From assembly GCA_001804805.1 (NCBI GenBank), contig MHBH01000032.1:1-64000 (forward strand): a DNA stretch of 64,000 nucleotides. Direction: 5' to 3'. Under the pieces are notes generated by a model. It was not told the DNA's origin. It saw nothing but the letters and a program-made list of their open reading frames with translations, and did no database searches. The translations under genes and the position numbers were made by a program. The DNA comes from Lentisphaerae bacterium GWF2_49_21. Its GTDB lineage: Bacteria > Verrucomicrobiota > Lentisphaeria > Victivallales > GWF2-50-93. The stretch's first letter is position 1; every line of letters begins with the position of its first letter. This document shows, in pieces, positions 50,122 to 58,674 of this stretch.

Positions 50122-53100
50122 TTATTCCATACAAAAGAGGGTCTGCGTGTTCACGGCCCTGTTTTTTTCAGTGGTGACTGGAATCTACTGCTATACGACT
50201 CTGCCGCGGGAGGCCTTTCCGGACATTACGGTGCCGTATGTCTTCATCAGCACCAGCTATGAGGGCGTCTCTCCTGAGGAGATCGAAAATCTCATAACGA
50301 TCAAGCTCGAAAAGAAACTCAAGGGCCTGGACAACGTCAAGGAGATAAAGTCGACCTCCGTCGAGGGCTTCAGCAGCATCACAATAGAGTTCTATCCGAA
50401 CGAGGAGATCGACAGCGCGGTGCAGAAGGTCAAGGACAAGGTGGATCTTGCCAAGGGAGATCTGCCGGAGGATCTTGAGTCCGATCCAGTTGTCAGCGAG
50501 GTGAATCTCAGCACCGACATACCGATAATGGGCATCGCGTTCTCAGGAAATGAAAGTCTGCCGCTGCTCAAGAAGACCGTCGAGGACATTCAGGATCAAG
50601 TCGAGTCTGTTCCAGGAGTCCTTGAGGCCAAAATATTTGGAGACAGGGAGCGTGAGATACGTATCGAGGTCGATATTGAGAGGCTGAACGCATACAGGAT
50701 ACCGGCCAGGGAGCTCATCGAACTGATCCGGAGGGAGAATTCGAATGTCACAGGCGGTAATATAGAGATGGACGGGGGCAAGTTCCAGGTACGTGTGCCG
50801 GGGGAGTTCATCAAGCCGGAGGACATAAACGGGCTGATAGTCACCGTGCGCGACGGAAAGCCTATATATCTGACCGATCTCGCCAGGATAAGCGACATAT
50901 ACAAGGATCTGTCCAGCATATCCAGGATCAACGGCGGAAATTGCGTGAGCCTGATGATCCAGAAGCGCTCCGGAGCCAACATAATCAAGGTCACCAGCGA
51001 AGTGAAAAAAATACTTGAGGAGTGGAGCACGAAGTTTCCGGGAGGGATAAAATATACGATCACCTCGGATCTCTCCAAGGACACGCACAGCATGATCTAC
51101 GAGCTGGAGAACAATATCCTGAGTGGGCTCCTTCTCATCATACTGATACTGCCACTGACGATGGGATTGCGGAACAGCATCTTCGTGGCGGCCGCCATTC
51201 CGCTCTCCATGCTGATAGGCTTCATCGTGTTTTATGCGATGGGCAGGACCCTCAACATGGTGCTCCTCTTCAGTCTTATCCTGGCCTCCGGAATGCTTGT
51301 CGACAATGCGATAGTGATCGTAGAGAACATCTACAGGAACAGATGCAACGGCATGGACGCAATGCAGGCCAGCCGGATAGGTTCCGACGAGGTTGCGTGG
51401 CCTGTCATCACTTCGACGCTCACGACACTGGCCGCATTTCTCCCTCTGATGTTCTGGCCGGACACCACCGGTGAGTTCATGTTTTACATTCCATTGGGTG
51501 TAAGTGTCACGCTGTCCGCCTCGCTTCTTGTCGCGATAGTCTTCAATCCCGCCGTATGTTCCGTGTTCATAAAACCCCGCGAGCAGTGCATGGGCAAAAG
51601 CATCTTCTCTGGATGGAAAAGGTCCCTCGACAGACTGGGTGACTGGCTGATAGGCAAATATGAGGATGTACTTCGCGACTGCCTGCGTTATCCATTGCTG
51701 ATCGTCGGACTGGGCGGCCTTCTTCTTGTGTTCACACTCCTTCTTTATGCGGAGTTCCAGAAAGGTGTGGAGTTCTTCCCGGACGTGGATCCGCGCCGTG
51801 CCGACATAGTCGTCAGGTATCCTGAGGCGACCGAGATAAGGAAGACGAATGCTCTCGTCAAGAAGATAGAAGGCAGGCTGGCGAAATTCGAGGACATCCA
51901 GTATTACATCAGCACTGTCGGCAGTGCAGGGGGGCTTTTCATGGGCGGTGAATCAGGTACGCATCTCGCCACGGTATCAGTGGAATTCAAGGAGATGGAA
52001 AAGAGGAAATATCCCTCGCCGAGGGTGATCGATGCAATAAGGTCCGATCTCAACGGTTTCATGGACTTCAGGATCACCAGGGATTCCGGAGACGGAGCAA
52101 TACGGATAAAGGTGCCGATGGAAATGAAGGACGCAGGTGAATCCATCAGGATCCTGACAAGCTCCATGCTGAAGAAAGAGTCCATAGGTGCGGATGTCAT
52201 ACTCGAGGTTGCAGGACAGGGACAGAAAATTGAGCCTGTCATATCGGTGCCCGGCGGCATTAAGGATTCCGCGAAGATCGCGGCAATGCTGGAAACTGAG
52301 CGGACGGGATTCGCCGGAGCTGAAATAATAGTGAAGAAGGAGAAGGAGGGGCCGCAGGCCGACTCGCCGATCAGCATCGAGGTTTCGGGTGACAACTACC
52401 AGACCATCGCATTGCTCTCGGACCAGATCGTGAAAATGATGGAGGAAGTGCCGGGCATCGCGGATCTGCGCGACAACTACGACAACGCAAAGCCGGAATT
52501 GAAGTTCATTGTTGACAGGAACCGGGCGACGCTTCTCGGATTTGACACTGTCACCATATCCAATTTCATCAGGACGGCCATAAATGGGATGGAGGTGAGC
52601 AAGTTCCGGGAGGACGAGGATGAGTTTGACATCACCATCAGGCTCCCCGAGACACAAAGGACGGATACGTCCACGCTCCTGAATATGCTGATTCCGATCC
52701 CTGGTAAAAGCCCGGTTGCGCTCGCAAGCCTGGGGCAGTTCCAATACACCAGCGGATATGGCACCATACACAGGAGCAACATGAACAGGACGATCACGAT
52801 CGACGCAGACGTAAGGCCGGGCGCCGGAGTCGATAAAGTGCTTTCCGCTGTCAAGGCCCGGATGTCCGGAATGCCCATGCCGCAGGATTGCACGATACTC
52901 TTCCGCGGAGAGAACGAGAAACGCGACGAGGCGGCGGATTTCCTCTTCAAGGCCTTCTGGATAGCCATATTCCTCATCGCGATCATCCTGGTCGCACAGT
53001 TCAACTCCCTATTCGTCCCGGGCATAATCCTGACATCCGTGCTACTTTCGTTCATCGGAGTCTTTTCCAGCCTTCTGATCCATGAGATGAAGTTCAGCGT

Positions 53101-53509
53101 GATCATGACGGGCATCGGGATAATCAGCCTCGCTGGCGTCGTCGTGAACAATGCCATAGTCCTGATCGACTGCATAATTCTCCAGAGGGGGAGGGGAATG
53201 TCCTTGTATGAGGCCACGGTGACCGCAGGAAAGTTCCGCATGCGTCCAGTGCTGCTGACCGCGATCACGACCGTGTTTGGCCTTATCCCAATGGCGGTTG
53301 GGTGGAGCATCGACTTTCACAGGTTCCCTCCTGCATTCACGTCCGGCGAGGAATCCAGCCAGTGGTGGAGGCTTATGGCGCTGGTGGTCATCTATGGCCT
53401 TTCAGTGGCTACTGTCCTGACTCTCGTATTTGTGCCCTGCCTCTATTTCCAGCTCGAGAAATACTGGGAGAAGTTCCTGGCACGTTTTAAATTTTCCGGT
53501 AATAAGTAA
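50108..53509 (+). CDS. RND efflux pump permease (AcrB/MdtC-like)
   Basis: 1133 residues with the usual twelve-helix layout: an N-terminal helix, a large periplasmic loop, six helices (LSGLLLIILILPLTMGLRNS ... MLVDNAIVIVENIYRN), a second loop and the last six helices (AFWIAIFLIAIILVAQFNSL, GIISLAGVVVNNAIVLIDCI). The GxxxVxNAIVxxE/D motif of proton relay helix 4 and its counterpart in helix 10 are both seen. It exports drugs or hydrophobic compounds using the proton gradient. TetR, adaptor and pump form one operon. Confidence 0.92.
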   Translation: MLLSDYSIQKRVCVFTALFFSVVTGIYCYTTLPREAFPDITVPYVFISTSYEGVSPEEIENLITIKLEKKLKGLDNVKEIKSTSVEGFSSITIEFYPNEEIDSAVQKVKDKVDLAKGDLPEDLESDPVVSEVNLSTDIPIMGIAFSGNESLPLLKKTVEDIQDQVESVPGVLEAKIFGDREREIRIEVDIERLNAYRIPARELIELIRRENSNVTGGNIEMDGGKFQVRVPGEFIKPEDINGLIVTVRDGKPIYLTDLARISDIYKDLSSISRINGGNCVSLMIQKRSGANIIKVTSEVKKILEEWSTKFPGGIKYTITSDLSKDTHSMIYELENNILSGLLLIILILPLTMGLRNSIFVAAAIPLSMLIGFIVFYAMGRTLNMVLLFSLILASGMLVDNAIVIVENIYRNRCNGMDAMQASRIGSDEVAWPVITSTLTTLAAFLPLMFWPDTTGEFMFYIPLGVSVTLSASLLVAIVFNPAVCSVFIKPREQCMGKSIFSGWKRSLDRLGDWLIGKYEDVLRDCLRYPLLIVGLGGLLLVFTLLLYAEFQKGVEFFPDVDPRRADIVVRYPEATEIRKTNALVKKIEGRLAKFEDIQYYISTVGSAGGLFMGGESGTHLATVSVEFKEMEKRKYPSPRVIDAIRSDLNGFMDFRITRDSGDGAIRIKVPMEMKDAGESIRILTSSMLKKESIGADVILEVAGQGQKIEPVISVPGGIKDSAKIAAMLETERTGFAGAEIIVKKEKEGPQADSPISIEVSGDNYQTIALLSDQIVKMMEEVPGIADLRDNYDNAKPELKFIVDRNRATLLGFDTVTISNFIRTAINGMEVSKFREDEDEFDITIRLPETQRTDTSTLLNMLIPIPGKSPVALASLGQFQYTSGYGTIHRSNMNRTITIDADVRPGAGVDKVLSAVKARMSGMPMPQDCTILFRGENEKRDEAADFLFKAFWIAIFLIAIILVAQFNSLFVPGIILTSVLLSFIGVFSSLLIHEMKFSVIMTGIGIISLAGVVVNNAIVLIDCIILQRGRGMSLYEATVTAGKFRMRPVLLTAITTVFGLIPMAVGWSIDFHRFPPAFTSGEESSQWWRLMALVVIYGLSVATVLTLVFVPCLYFQLEKYWEKFLARFKFSGNK

Positions 53510-53611
53510 CTTGTTTGCCGTTATTTACGTATATAGGTTATCGCACAAAGGCGCTAAGCCACAGAGACAATTCTAATTAAGTACAGCCCCTGTGAGGTTT
53601 GAAGGCGAATT

Positions 53612-53685
53612 GTTCGTAGTTAATCCGCCTCAGGTGGATGTCTCTTGCTTTCTGTGATACAGCCAATAATGGCTTGACTACGAAC
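53612..53685. repeat. Inverted pair of REP elements (R1 family)
   Basis: 53612-53646 has GTTCGTAGTTAA, an imperfect stem ATCCGC/GTGGAT, then GTCTCTT. 53655-53685 has stem AGCCA/TGGCT with loop ATAA, then TTGACTACGAAC. In a gap of 240 bases after the RND operon. Confidence 0.75.
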
Positions 53686-53749
53686 GGGTGGAAACATGTG
53701 CCGGAGAATTCATGTTATTAACGCTGTATATTTGTAATCGGATATTTTT

Positions 53750-54334
53750 ATGAAAGTTGGCAATAAATTCACGCTTATCGAACTGTTGGCCGTGCCAGGC
53801 GTAGCTCGGAGAGCGAAGCGCTCAAGCAGGTTTACCCTGATTGAGCTTCTGGTCGTAATTGCGATCATCGCGATTCTCGCCGGGCTTATGTTCCCTATGC
53901 TCGGAAAGGCGAGGGACAAGGCGAAGAAGACCTCCTGCATAAACAGTCTCCGCCAGCTCGGAATCGCCGTCAACGCATATGCCGGAAACAATGCCGACTT
54001 TCTCCCGATGGCGGTGCGCATCGGAACTGTTCCCGAAGATCCGATGGCTGTGAACAACATGGTCGAAGTACAGTCGAAGAGGGCCTTCGAGTGCCCTGCG
54101 GACATTGAAAAAAAATATGACGGCATGACTTTCTTTGAGAAATATGGCAGCAGCTACGAGTGGAACGCGTGGCTGAGCGGAAGGAAGATAGACAAGTCCG
54201 AGATCGGCATCCAGAACCTCCAGATATCCGTCCCCATGATGGGCGACGCCAACAACTATCATGGTAAGTTCGGCAGGAACTACATGTATTCCGATGGCAG
54301 CGTCAAGGAATCACTGGAGGTGCTCATTGAGTGA
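53750..54334 (+). CDS. Pseudopilin-like protein with duplicated FTLIELL motif
   Basis: 194 residues. FTLIELLA at residue 6 is repeated 21 residues later in [24 protein letters not shown], with [13 protein letters not shown] between. The insert DNA pairs GCTC-gga-GAGC. The end has H-X10-DG ([15 protein letters not shown]), a slightly changed H-X9-DG motif. The Shine-Dalgarno GGATA is weak. The last codons carry GGAGGTG and the stop overlaps the TTG start of an ABC-transporter ATPase gene, so this pseudopilin is translationally coupled to an exporter, unlike the glycosidase-linked ones. Confidence 0.85.
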   Translation: MKVGNKFTLIELLAVPGVARRAKRSSRFTLIELLVVIAIIAILAGLMFPMLGKARDKAKKTSCINSLRQLGIAVNAYAGNNADFLPMAVRIGTVPEDPMAVNNMVEVQSKRAFECPADIEKKYDGMTFFEKYGSSYEWNAWLSGRKIDKSEIGIQNLQISVPMMGDANNYHGKFGRNYMYSDGSVKESLEVLIE

Positions 54335-55271
54335 GCTTGCGATAAAAGCCAGGGGCGTCAAAAAATACTACGGGCGTTTTGCCGCTCTCAAGGGCATCGA
54401 CCTCGATGTCAAGGCCGGAGTGGTCTATGGATTCCTCGGTCCCAATGGCGCGGGCAAGACAACCCTGATAAAGATCCTCCTCGGCCTTTCCATTCCGAAT
54501 GATGGCGAGGTCGAAATTTTCGGGAAGGATCTTTTTCTTGAGAGGAACGAGATACTCAAAACCGTCGGGGCTGTTGTCGAATCACCTGCCTTTTTCGAAT
54601 ACATGACCGCCTACGAGAACCTCTACAACCTAACCAGGCTCTCCGGCTGGATCAGCAAGGAAAAGATAGAGGAAACACTCAAGCTTGTAGGCCTGGACGA
54701 TGTAGGGAAAAAGAAAGTCGGCGCATTTTCCTATGGAATGAAGCAAAGGCTTGGGATCGCGAACGCGCTCCTGCCCGAGAACAGGCTGATCTTCCTGGAC
54801 GAGCCGACGAACGGACTCGATCCCCACGGAATCATGGGGGTCAGGCAACTCATCAAAAGACTCTGCAGGGATTCCGGCATAACTGTCTTCATCTCAAGCC
54901 ACCTCCTCGCCGAGATCGAGCAGGTCTGCGACTATGTCACGATAATCGACAAGGGGGAGAAGGTCTGCGAAGACAAGGTTTCCGAACTTGTCGAGAAGCA
55001 GTCCAGGATCGAGTTCAAGACTCCTGACTCCGCAAAGGCCGCTGAATTTCTCAAGACTGCAGATGTCGAGGTCATCGAGGAGAGGAAGCACCATGACTCC
55101 TCAGTTTTCATCTTGAAGGGGCATGAGACCGAGATCCCGGAACTTGCCAGGAAGCTTGTTGCTTCCGGAATAAGCATTTTAAAGATCGCAAGACATAAGG
55201 ATACATTGGAGGACGTCTTTGTCGAAATTACTGGAAAAACTAAGACAGATTCTGTTTCTGACAGATTTTGA
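54327..55271 (+). CDS. ABC transporter ATP-binding protein
   Basis: 314 residues from a TTG start, six bases after a strong GGAGGTG. A longer frame from 54261 lies wholly in the pilin gene. It has Walker [10 protein letters not shown], signature [16 protein letters not shown] and Walker [17 protein letters not shown], as in exporters of the CcmA/NatA group, followed by an accessory C-terminal domain of about 90 residues. It powers the permease encoded next, whose start is 52 bases inside this gene. Confidence 0.93.
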   Translation: MSELAIKARGVKKYYGRFAALKGIDLDVKAGVVYGFLGPNGAGKTTLIKILLGLSIPNDGEVEIFGKDLFLERNEILKTVGAVVESPAFFEYMTAYENLYNLTRLSGWISKEKIEETLKLVGLDDVGKKKVGAFSYGMKQRLGIANALLPENRLIFLDEPTNGLDPHGIMGVRQLIKRLCRDSGITVFISSHLLAEIEQVCDYVTIIDKGEKVCEDKVSELVEKQSRIEFKTPDSAKAAEFLKTADVEVIEERKHHDSSVFILKGHETEIPELARKLVASGISILKIARHKDTLEDVFVEITGKTKTDSVSDRF

Positions 55272-56100
55272 GCTTAAGAAGTTGTTCAGGCAGAAGCAGG
55301 GATACGCAGGACTGATTGTGATCGTCCTGCTTGTCACGCTCTGTGCTGTCGGCGTCTATCTGAGGGTATATCATCCTCCGCATCACCCTCATGTCCCTAA
55401 TAAGTTCTTAGGACAGATGCTGAAGGATCTCGTGAACGGTGTTTCTTTTTCTCTTACGGTTCTTCTTCCAGGGATCTACATCCTGCTGCCGATGATAATC
55501 GGTATTTTTGCGGCCGGTTCGTTTGCCTCTGAATTCCAGAACGGACAGGTGCGCACCGTTTCGCTTCGTTCTGTCCCGAGATTAAGCATTGTACTGGCAA
55601 AGTTCATTTCACTGTCGTTCTATTCATATGTCCTGCTTGCGGTGATGCTGGTGATAAGCTATGCAAGCGGCGCCTTCATATTCGGTCCTACAGGAGACAT
55701 ACTGGTCTTCGGCCCGGCATTCCTTGGCAAGGAATCAGGCATCTACATAATGGACGGCAGCATCGCGTACCAGCGGCTCATGTTGGCGTACTTCTTTGCG
55801 GGCTACGCGCTGATATCCGTTGTCGCGATGTTCCTGATGTTCTCGGCAATATTCAAGAAGATGACCATGGCGGTGGTTATCCCGATGGGGATTTATTTCA
55901 CCAGCTATATAATCGGCGCCCTGCCGTTCATGGAGAACATCCAGCGCTTCCTTCCGACCCGCTACATCATGATCTGGAAATATACCCTGGCCCAGGACAT
56001 CATGTGGGAAGCGATGCTGACCGACGGAATATTCCTAGGGCTCTACACGGTATCGTACCTGATAATAGCCGCAGTGATAATGAATACTTCCGATCTGTAG
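55219..56100 (+). CDS. ABC transporter permease (ABC-2 type)
   Basis: 293 residues from a TTG start, five bases after GGAGGA, overlapping the ATPase gene by 53 bases. Six hydrophobic segments are seen (GLIVIVLLVTLCAVGVYLRV, LPGIYILLPMIIGIFAAGSF, FYSYVLLAVMLVISYA, AYFFAGYALISVVAMFLMF, MAVVIPMGIYFTSYIIGAL, FLGLYTVSYLIIAAVIM), with the FASEFQNGQVRTVSLR loop typical of ABC-2 permeases. Substrate unknown. Use of TTG in two successive, overlapping genes suggests output tuned relative to the pseudopilin. Confidence 0.88.
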   Translation: MSKLLEKLRQILFLTDFELKKLFRQKQGYAGLIVIVLLVTLCAVGVYLRVYHPPHHPHVPNKFLGQMLKDLVNGVSFSLTVLLPGIYILLPMIIGIFAAGSFASEFQNGQVRTVSLRSVPRLSIVLAKFISLSFYSYVLLAVMLVISYASGAFIFGPTGDILVFGPAFLGKESGIYIMDGSIAYQRLMLAYFFAGYALISVVAMFLMFSAIFKKMTMAVVIPMGIYFTSYIIGALPFMENIQRFLPTRYIMIWKYTLAQDIMWEAMLTDGIFLGLYTVSYLIIAAVIMNTSDL

Positions 56101-56302
56101 CCATCCGTCTCCGTTCTCAACTGGAGAACTACGCCGCGACATGCAGACTTGCACAGACAAGATTGATGGACATATATTTCTAGAAAGCATGGAATTATAT
56201 TTTATATGTCTGGGAGAGTCTCTGAAAGTCCGTGGCTATGAATGAAATCGAATGGGGATTTGAACTCGCTGATTTCCATATTAGATTACTCCCCTTCAAA
56301 AT

Positions 56303-56379
56303 GGGCACTTAGTTCAGTTGGTTAGAACGCTACATTCACATTGTAGAGGTCGCTGGTTCGAGTCCAGTAGTGCCCACCA
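56303..56379 (+). tRNA. tRNA-Val (anticodon CAC)
   Basis: 77 bases with CCA encoded. Acceptor GGGCACT/AGTGCCC, D stem GTTC/GAAC, anticodon stem CTACA/TGTAG with loop TTCACAT, T arm GCTGG-TTCGAGT-CCAGT. The anticodon CAC reads GTG codons. A CCATGC...GCATGG stem-loop follows directly (56377-56410). It lies beside a truncated excisionase-like gene. Confidence 0.95.
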
Positions 56380-56391
56380 TGCTTCGCCTAG

Positions 56392-56544
56392 GAGGCTGCG
56401 CATGGCGTGGCCCACAGATGGATGGTCTCAAAGAAGATGCCTGGACACAAGGTAGGCCGTCATCGGAGGTTCAAACGCAGCGAGATTGACAAATGGATTC
56501 GCTCTGGCGGAGCTGGAGAAAATAAAGAAGGAAATTCGGAGTGA
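56392..56544 (+). pseudogene. 3' part of an excisionase-type helix-turn-helix gene
   Basis: The frame is open from 56392 after an in-frame TAG and ends in TGA at 56544. It encodes RWMVSKKMPGHKVGRHRRFKRSEIDKWIRSGGA, shown here in two 20-residue halves by their pattern: the second half of the HTH_17/excisionase fold. The N-terminal helices are missing, and the DNA upstream is tRNA plus a stem-loop. An ATG at 56422 could allow a short product. The TGA overlaps the GTG start of the AlbA_2 gene (GTGA). Confidence 0.65.
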
Positions 56545-57899
56545 CTGAATCCAATCGCATAGAATACAAGCGTGAGCTGACTGACTCTCTGGAAAAGGAA
56601 GCCGTCGCATTCCTGAACTACCGTGACGGTGGAGTCATATATCTTGGAATTGACGGCAAAGCTGGAGATGTATACGGCATACAGGATGTTGATTCAGTCC
56701 AGCTCCAGATAAAAGACCGCCTGAAAAACAACATATCCCCTTCCTGCCTTGGCCTGTTTGATGTCATACACGAGGTCAAGGACGGGAAAGACACGATAAA
56801 AATCATTCTGGCAAGCGGTTCTGAAAAACCTTACTATCTCAAAAAGCATGGCATGTCGGAAAAAGGCTGCTTCATCCGTGTCGGAAGCGCTTCCGAGCCT
56901 ATGAGCATCAAGATGATTGAGGACATGTTTGCCAGACGAATACGCAACTCCATTGGCAGGATGAAGTCTCCACGTCAAGAGCTGGCCTTTGAACAATTGA
57001 AAATCTACTATCAGGAAGCAAAATTATCCCTGAACGACAAATTTGCTGCCAATTTGGAACTGATGACCGAGGAAGGTGCCTACAACTATGTGGCCTATCT
57101 TCTCGCCGACCAGAACGGCAATTCCGTCCAAGTGGCCAAATATGCCGGAAACGACCGCATTGATTTGCTCGACAGCAAGGAATATGGTTTCTGCTGTCTG
57201 GTCAAGACCTGCAAGTCTGTTCTCGACCGTCTGGAAGGTGTGGAAAACCGAGTCGTCAACAAAATCACTCCTGGAAAACGTATCAGCCGTCCATACTGGA
57301 ATCCCGTTGCCCTCCGTGAGGCTGTCATCAATGCCATTATCCACAATGACTACAGCTCAGAGCTGGTTCCGAAATTCGAGGTTTTCTCGGACCGGTTTGA
57401 GATTACATCGGCGGGAGCCATCCATACCGGGCAGGAACAGGAAGATTTCTTTGCGGGATACTCGAATCCACGTAACAAAGCCCTGATGCGGGTTTTCAAG
57501 GATTTGGAGCTGGTTGAATATCTCGGTTCTGGAATGCCACGCATACTCAAGGCCTATCCACGCACGGCCTACACCTTTTCCTCCCATTTCATCCGGACTG
57601 CATTCCCGATTTCAAAAGAGGCACGAGCATTGGAAAAGGAGGTGGCTGGAGAACAAGCTACGGGAAAGACTACGGGAAAGGGGTCGAGGGAAACTGTGGA
57701 GAAAACTGTGGAGAAAACTGTGGAGAAAATCCTTGCACTGCTTCATGCCAATCCGCGTATCACACAAAAGGAGCTTGCCTCTGAAACAGGACTTAGCCGA
57801 AGGGGAATTGAGTGGAACTTAAGAGTGCTTAAAGGGGCCGGACGAATCCGCCGCATAGGGCCCGACAAGGGTGGCCACTGGGAGGTTTTGGAAAAATGA
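56541..57899 (+). CDS. AlbA_2 (Schlafen-like) domain transcriptional regulator
   Basis: 452 residues from a GTG start overlapping the previous stop. Residues about 5-125 are an AlbA_2 domain (ESNRIEYKRELTDSLEKEAVAFLNYRDGGVIYLGIDGKAGDVYGI). A central region has the RecG-like/HATPase_c_4 pattern (RPYWNPVALREAVINAIIHNDYSSELVPKFEVFSDRFEITSAG...LGSGMPRILKAY). The C-terminus is a winged helix (ITQKELASETGLSRRGIEWNLRVLKGAGRIRRIG). Before it the peptide TVEK occurs four times, from a 12-bp tandem repeat (about 57691-57730). These proteins are common on mobile or defence-linked DNA. The place next to a tRNA fits that. Confidence 0.85.
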   Translation: MTESNRIEYKRELTDSLEKEAVAFLNYRDGGVIYLGIDGKAGDVYGIQDVDSVQLQIKDRLKNNISPSCLGLFDVIHEVKDGKDTIKIILASGSEKPYYLKKHGMSEKGCFIRVGSASEPMSIKMIEDMFARRIRNSIGRMKSPRQELAFEQLKIYYQEAKLSLNDKFAANLELMTEEGAYNYVAYLLADQNGNSVQVAKYAGNDRIDLLDSKEYGFCCLVKTCKSVLDRLEGVENRVVNKITPGKRISRPYWNPVALREAVINAIIHNDYSSELVPKFEVFSDRFEITSAGAIHTGQEQEDFFAGYSNPRNKALMRVFKDLELVEYLGSGMPRILKAYPRTAYTFSSHFIRTAFPISKEARALEKEVAGEQATGKTTGKGSRETVEKTVEKTVEKILALLHANPRITQKELASETGLSRRGIEWNLRVLKGAGRIRRIGPDKGGHWEVLEK

Positions 57900-57936
57900 A
57901 TATTGAAAAAAACAGATGTGAAAGAATTGCAAGCTC

Positions 57937-58284
57937 ATGAGCCTGAAAGATTCCGACATAGCTGAAATCATAAGGAAGGTAAACGGAATTGACCTTGAAC
58001 TGCCGGATCCTTTGCCGGATGAACCACCCTTGACACACGAGCAGTTCGAAGAAATCCAGAAGCTTTCCGACAACATCCTTCCCGATGAGAAAGTCCTTGA
58101 ACTCGGTAAATGGCAGGCCGCCCATGTGATCTTCAAGCTCAAGGAGGTCGAACTGAAAATCAAGCTTGCCGAAGACGATCAGGAGGAGGAAGACAGATTA
58201 TATACAATCAAGCTGATCATCCTGTTCTCGGGATTCCTCTTCCTCGCGCTTTATGGTTTCATATTCTTCATCAGGAACAGATAG
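57937..58284 (+). CDS. Small tail-anchored membrane protein of unknown function
   Basis: 115 residues. The start ATG overlaps the stop of a tiny frame of 14 codons (57896-57940, MNIEKNRCERIASS) that itself overlaps the AlbA_2 stop, so the three frames are chained by ATGA overlaps. The chain is acidic and helical (LTHEQFEEIQKLSDNILPDEKVLEL ... DDQEEEDRLY) and ends in one transmembrane segment (IILFSGFLFLALYGFIFFI). No family recognised. Operon with the AlbA_2 gene. Confidence 0.6.
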   Translation: MSLKDSDIAEIIRKVNGIDLELPDPLPDEPPLTHEQFEEIQKLSDNILPDEKVLELGKWQAAHVIFKLKEVELKIKLAEDDQEEEDRLYTIKLIILFSGFLFLALYGFIFFIRNR

Positions 58285-58343
58285 CCGCTGCGCGAAACAC
58301 ACACAACTTACTAATAGTTGCATAATCGTATCGACACTTCAAA

Positions 58344-58446
58344 GGAGGGCGGGTTTTCCAACCCGCCAAGGCGGACCTGCCTTCGCATGGAAGCTACGAC
58401 AAGGCACGCTGGAAAGTTTACCACGCTTAGGCGTGGTCCGCCCTCC
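58344..58446. repeat. Cloverleaf-like palindromic element with GGAG...CTCC ends
   Basis: Arms GGAGGGCGG (58344-58352) and CCGCCCTCC (58438-58446) enclose hairpins GGCGGGTT/AACCCGCC, TGCCTT/AAGGCA with an inner CTTC/GAAG type stem, and CCACGC/GCGTGG. It is 103 bases, the same length as 47439-47541 but different in sequence. Confidence 0.85.
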
Positions 58447-58541
58447 GTTAATTTATGTCCATTCTATTACAGGACTATTAGTAAGTTCTGAACTCCTGCA
58501 AGATTTCCATGCAGCGCACCGTCTCCTGGTAAAAGGCCTAT

Positions 58542-58609
58542 GTTGGAGTACAAGCTTTAGCTTGCCTAATTCTTAAAATGCCAAGACAAACTAAAGTTTG
58601 TACTCCAAC
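58542..58609. repeat. Two-hairpin palindromic element with GTTGGAG...CTCCAAC ends
   Basis: Arms GTTGGAGTAC (58542-58551) and GTACTCCAAC (58600-58609) enclose CAAGC-ttta-GCTTG and CAAAC-taaa-GTTTG. Halves of it are at 16029-16148. Confidence 0.9.
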
Positions 58610-58674
58610 GAAGGCAATCAAGTCAATGAAGAAACAGCTTGAATTTTCCATTCGCAGGATGAAAAAGCGCCTGC

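Larger units (their letters stand above)
58285..58674. other. 390-base gap with two palindromic elements
   Basis: Between convergent genes. It holds the elements at 58344-58446 and 58542-58609, nothing else recognised. Confidence 0.6.

Noticed and set aside
53520-53575. A tandem repeat of the CGCACAAAGGCGCTAAG kind
   Set aside because: Only one degenerate unit is visible, too little to claim a repeat.
56303-58674. A complete integrated element with attachment sites at tRNA-Val
   Set aside because: No integrase and no second copy of the tRNA 3' end could be found by eye. Only a possible remnant is claimed.
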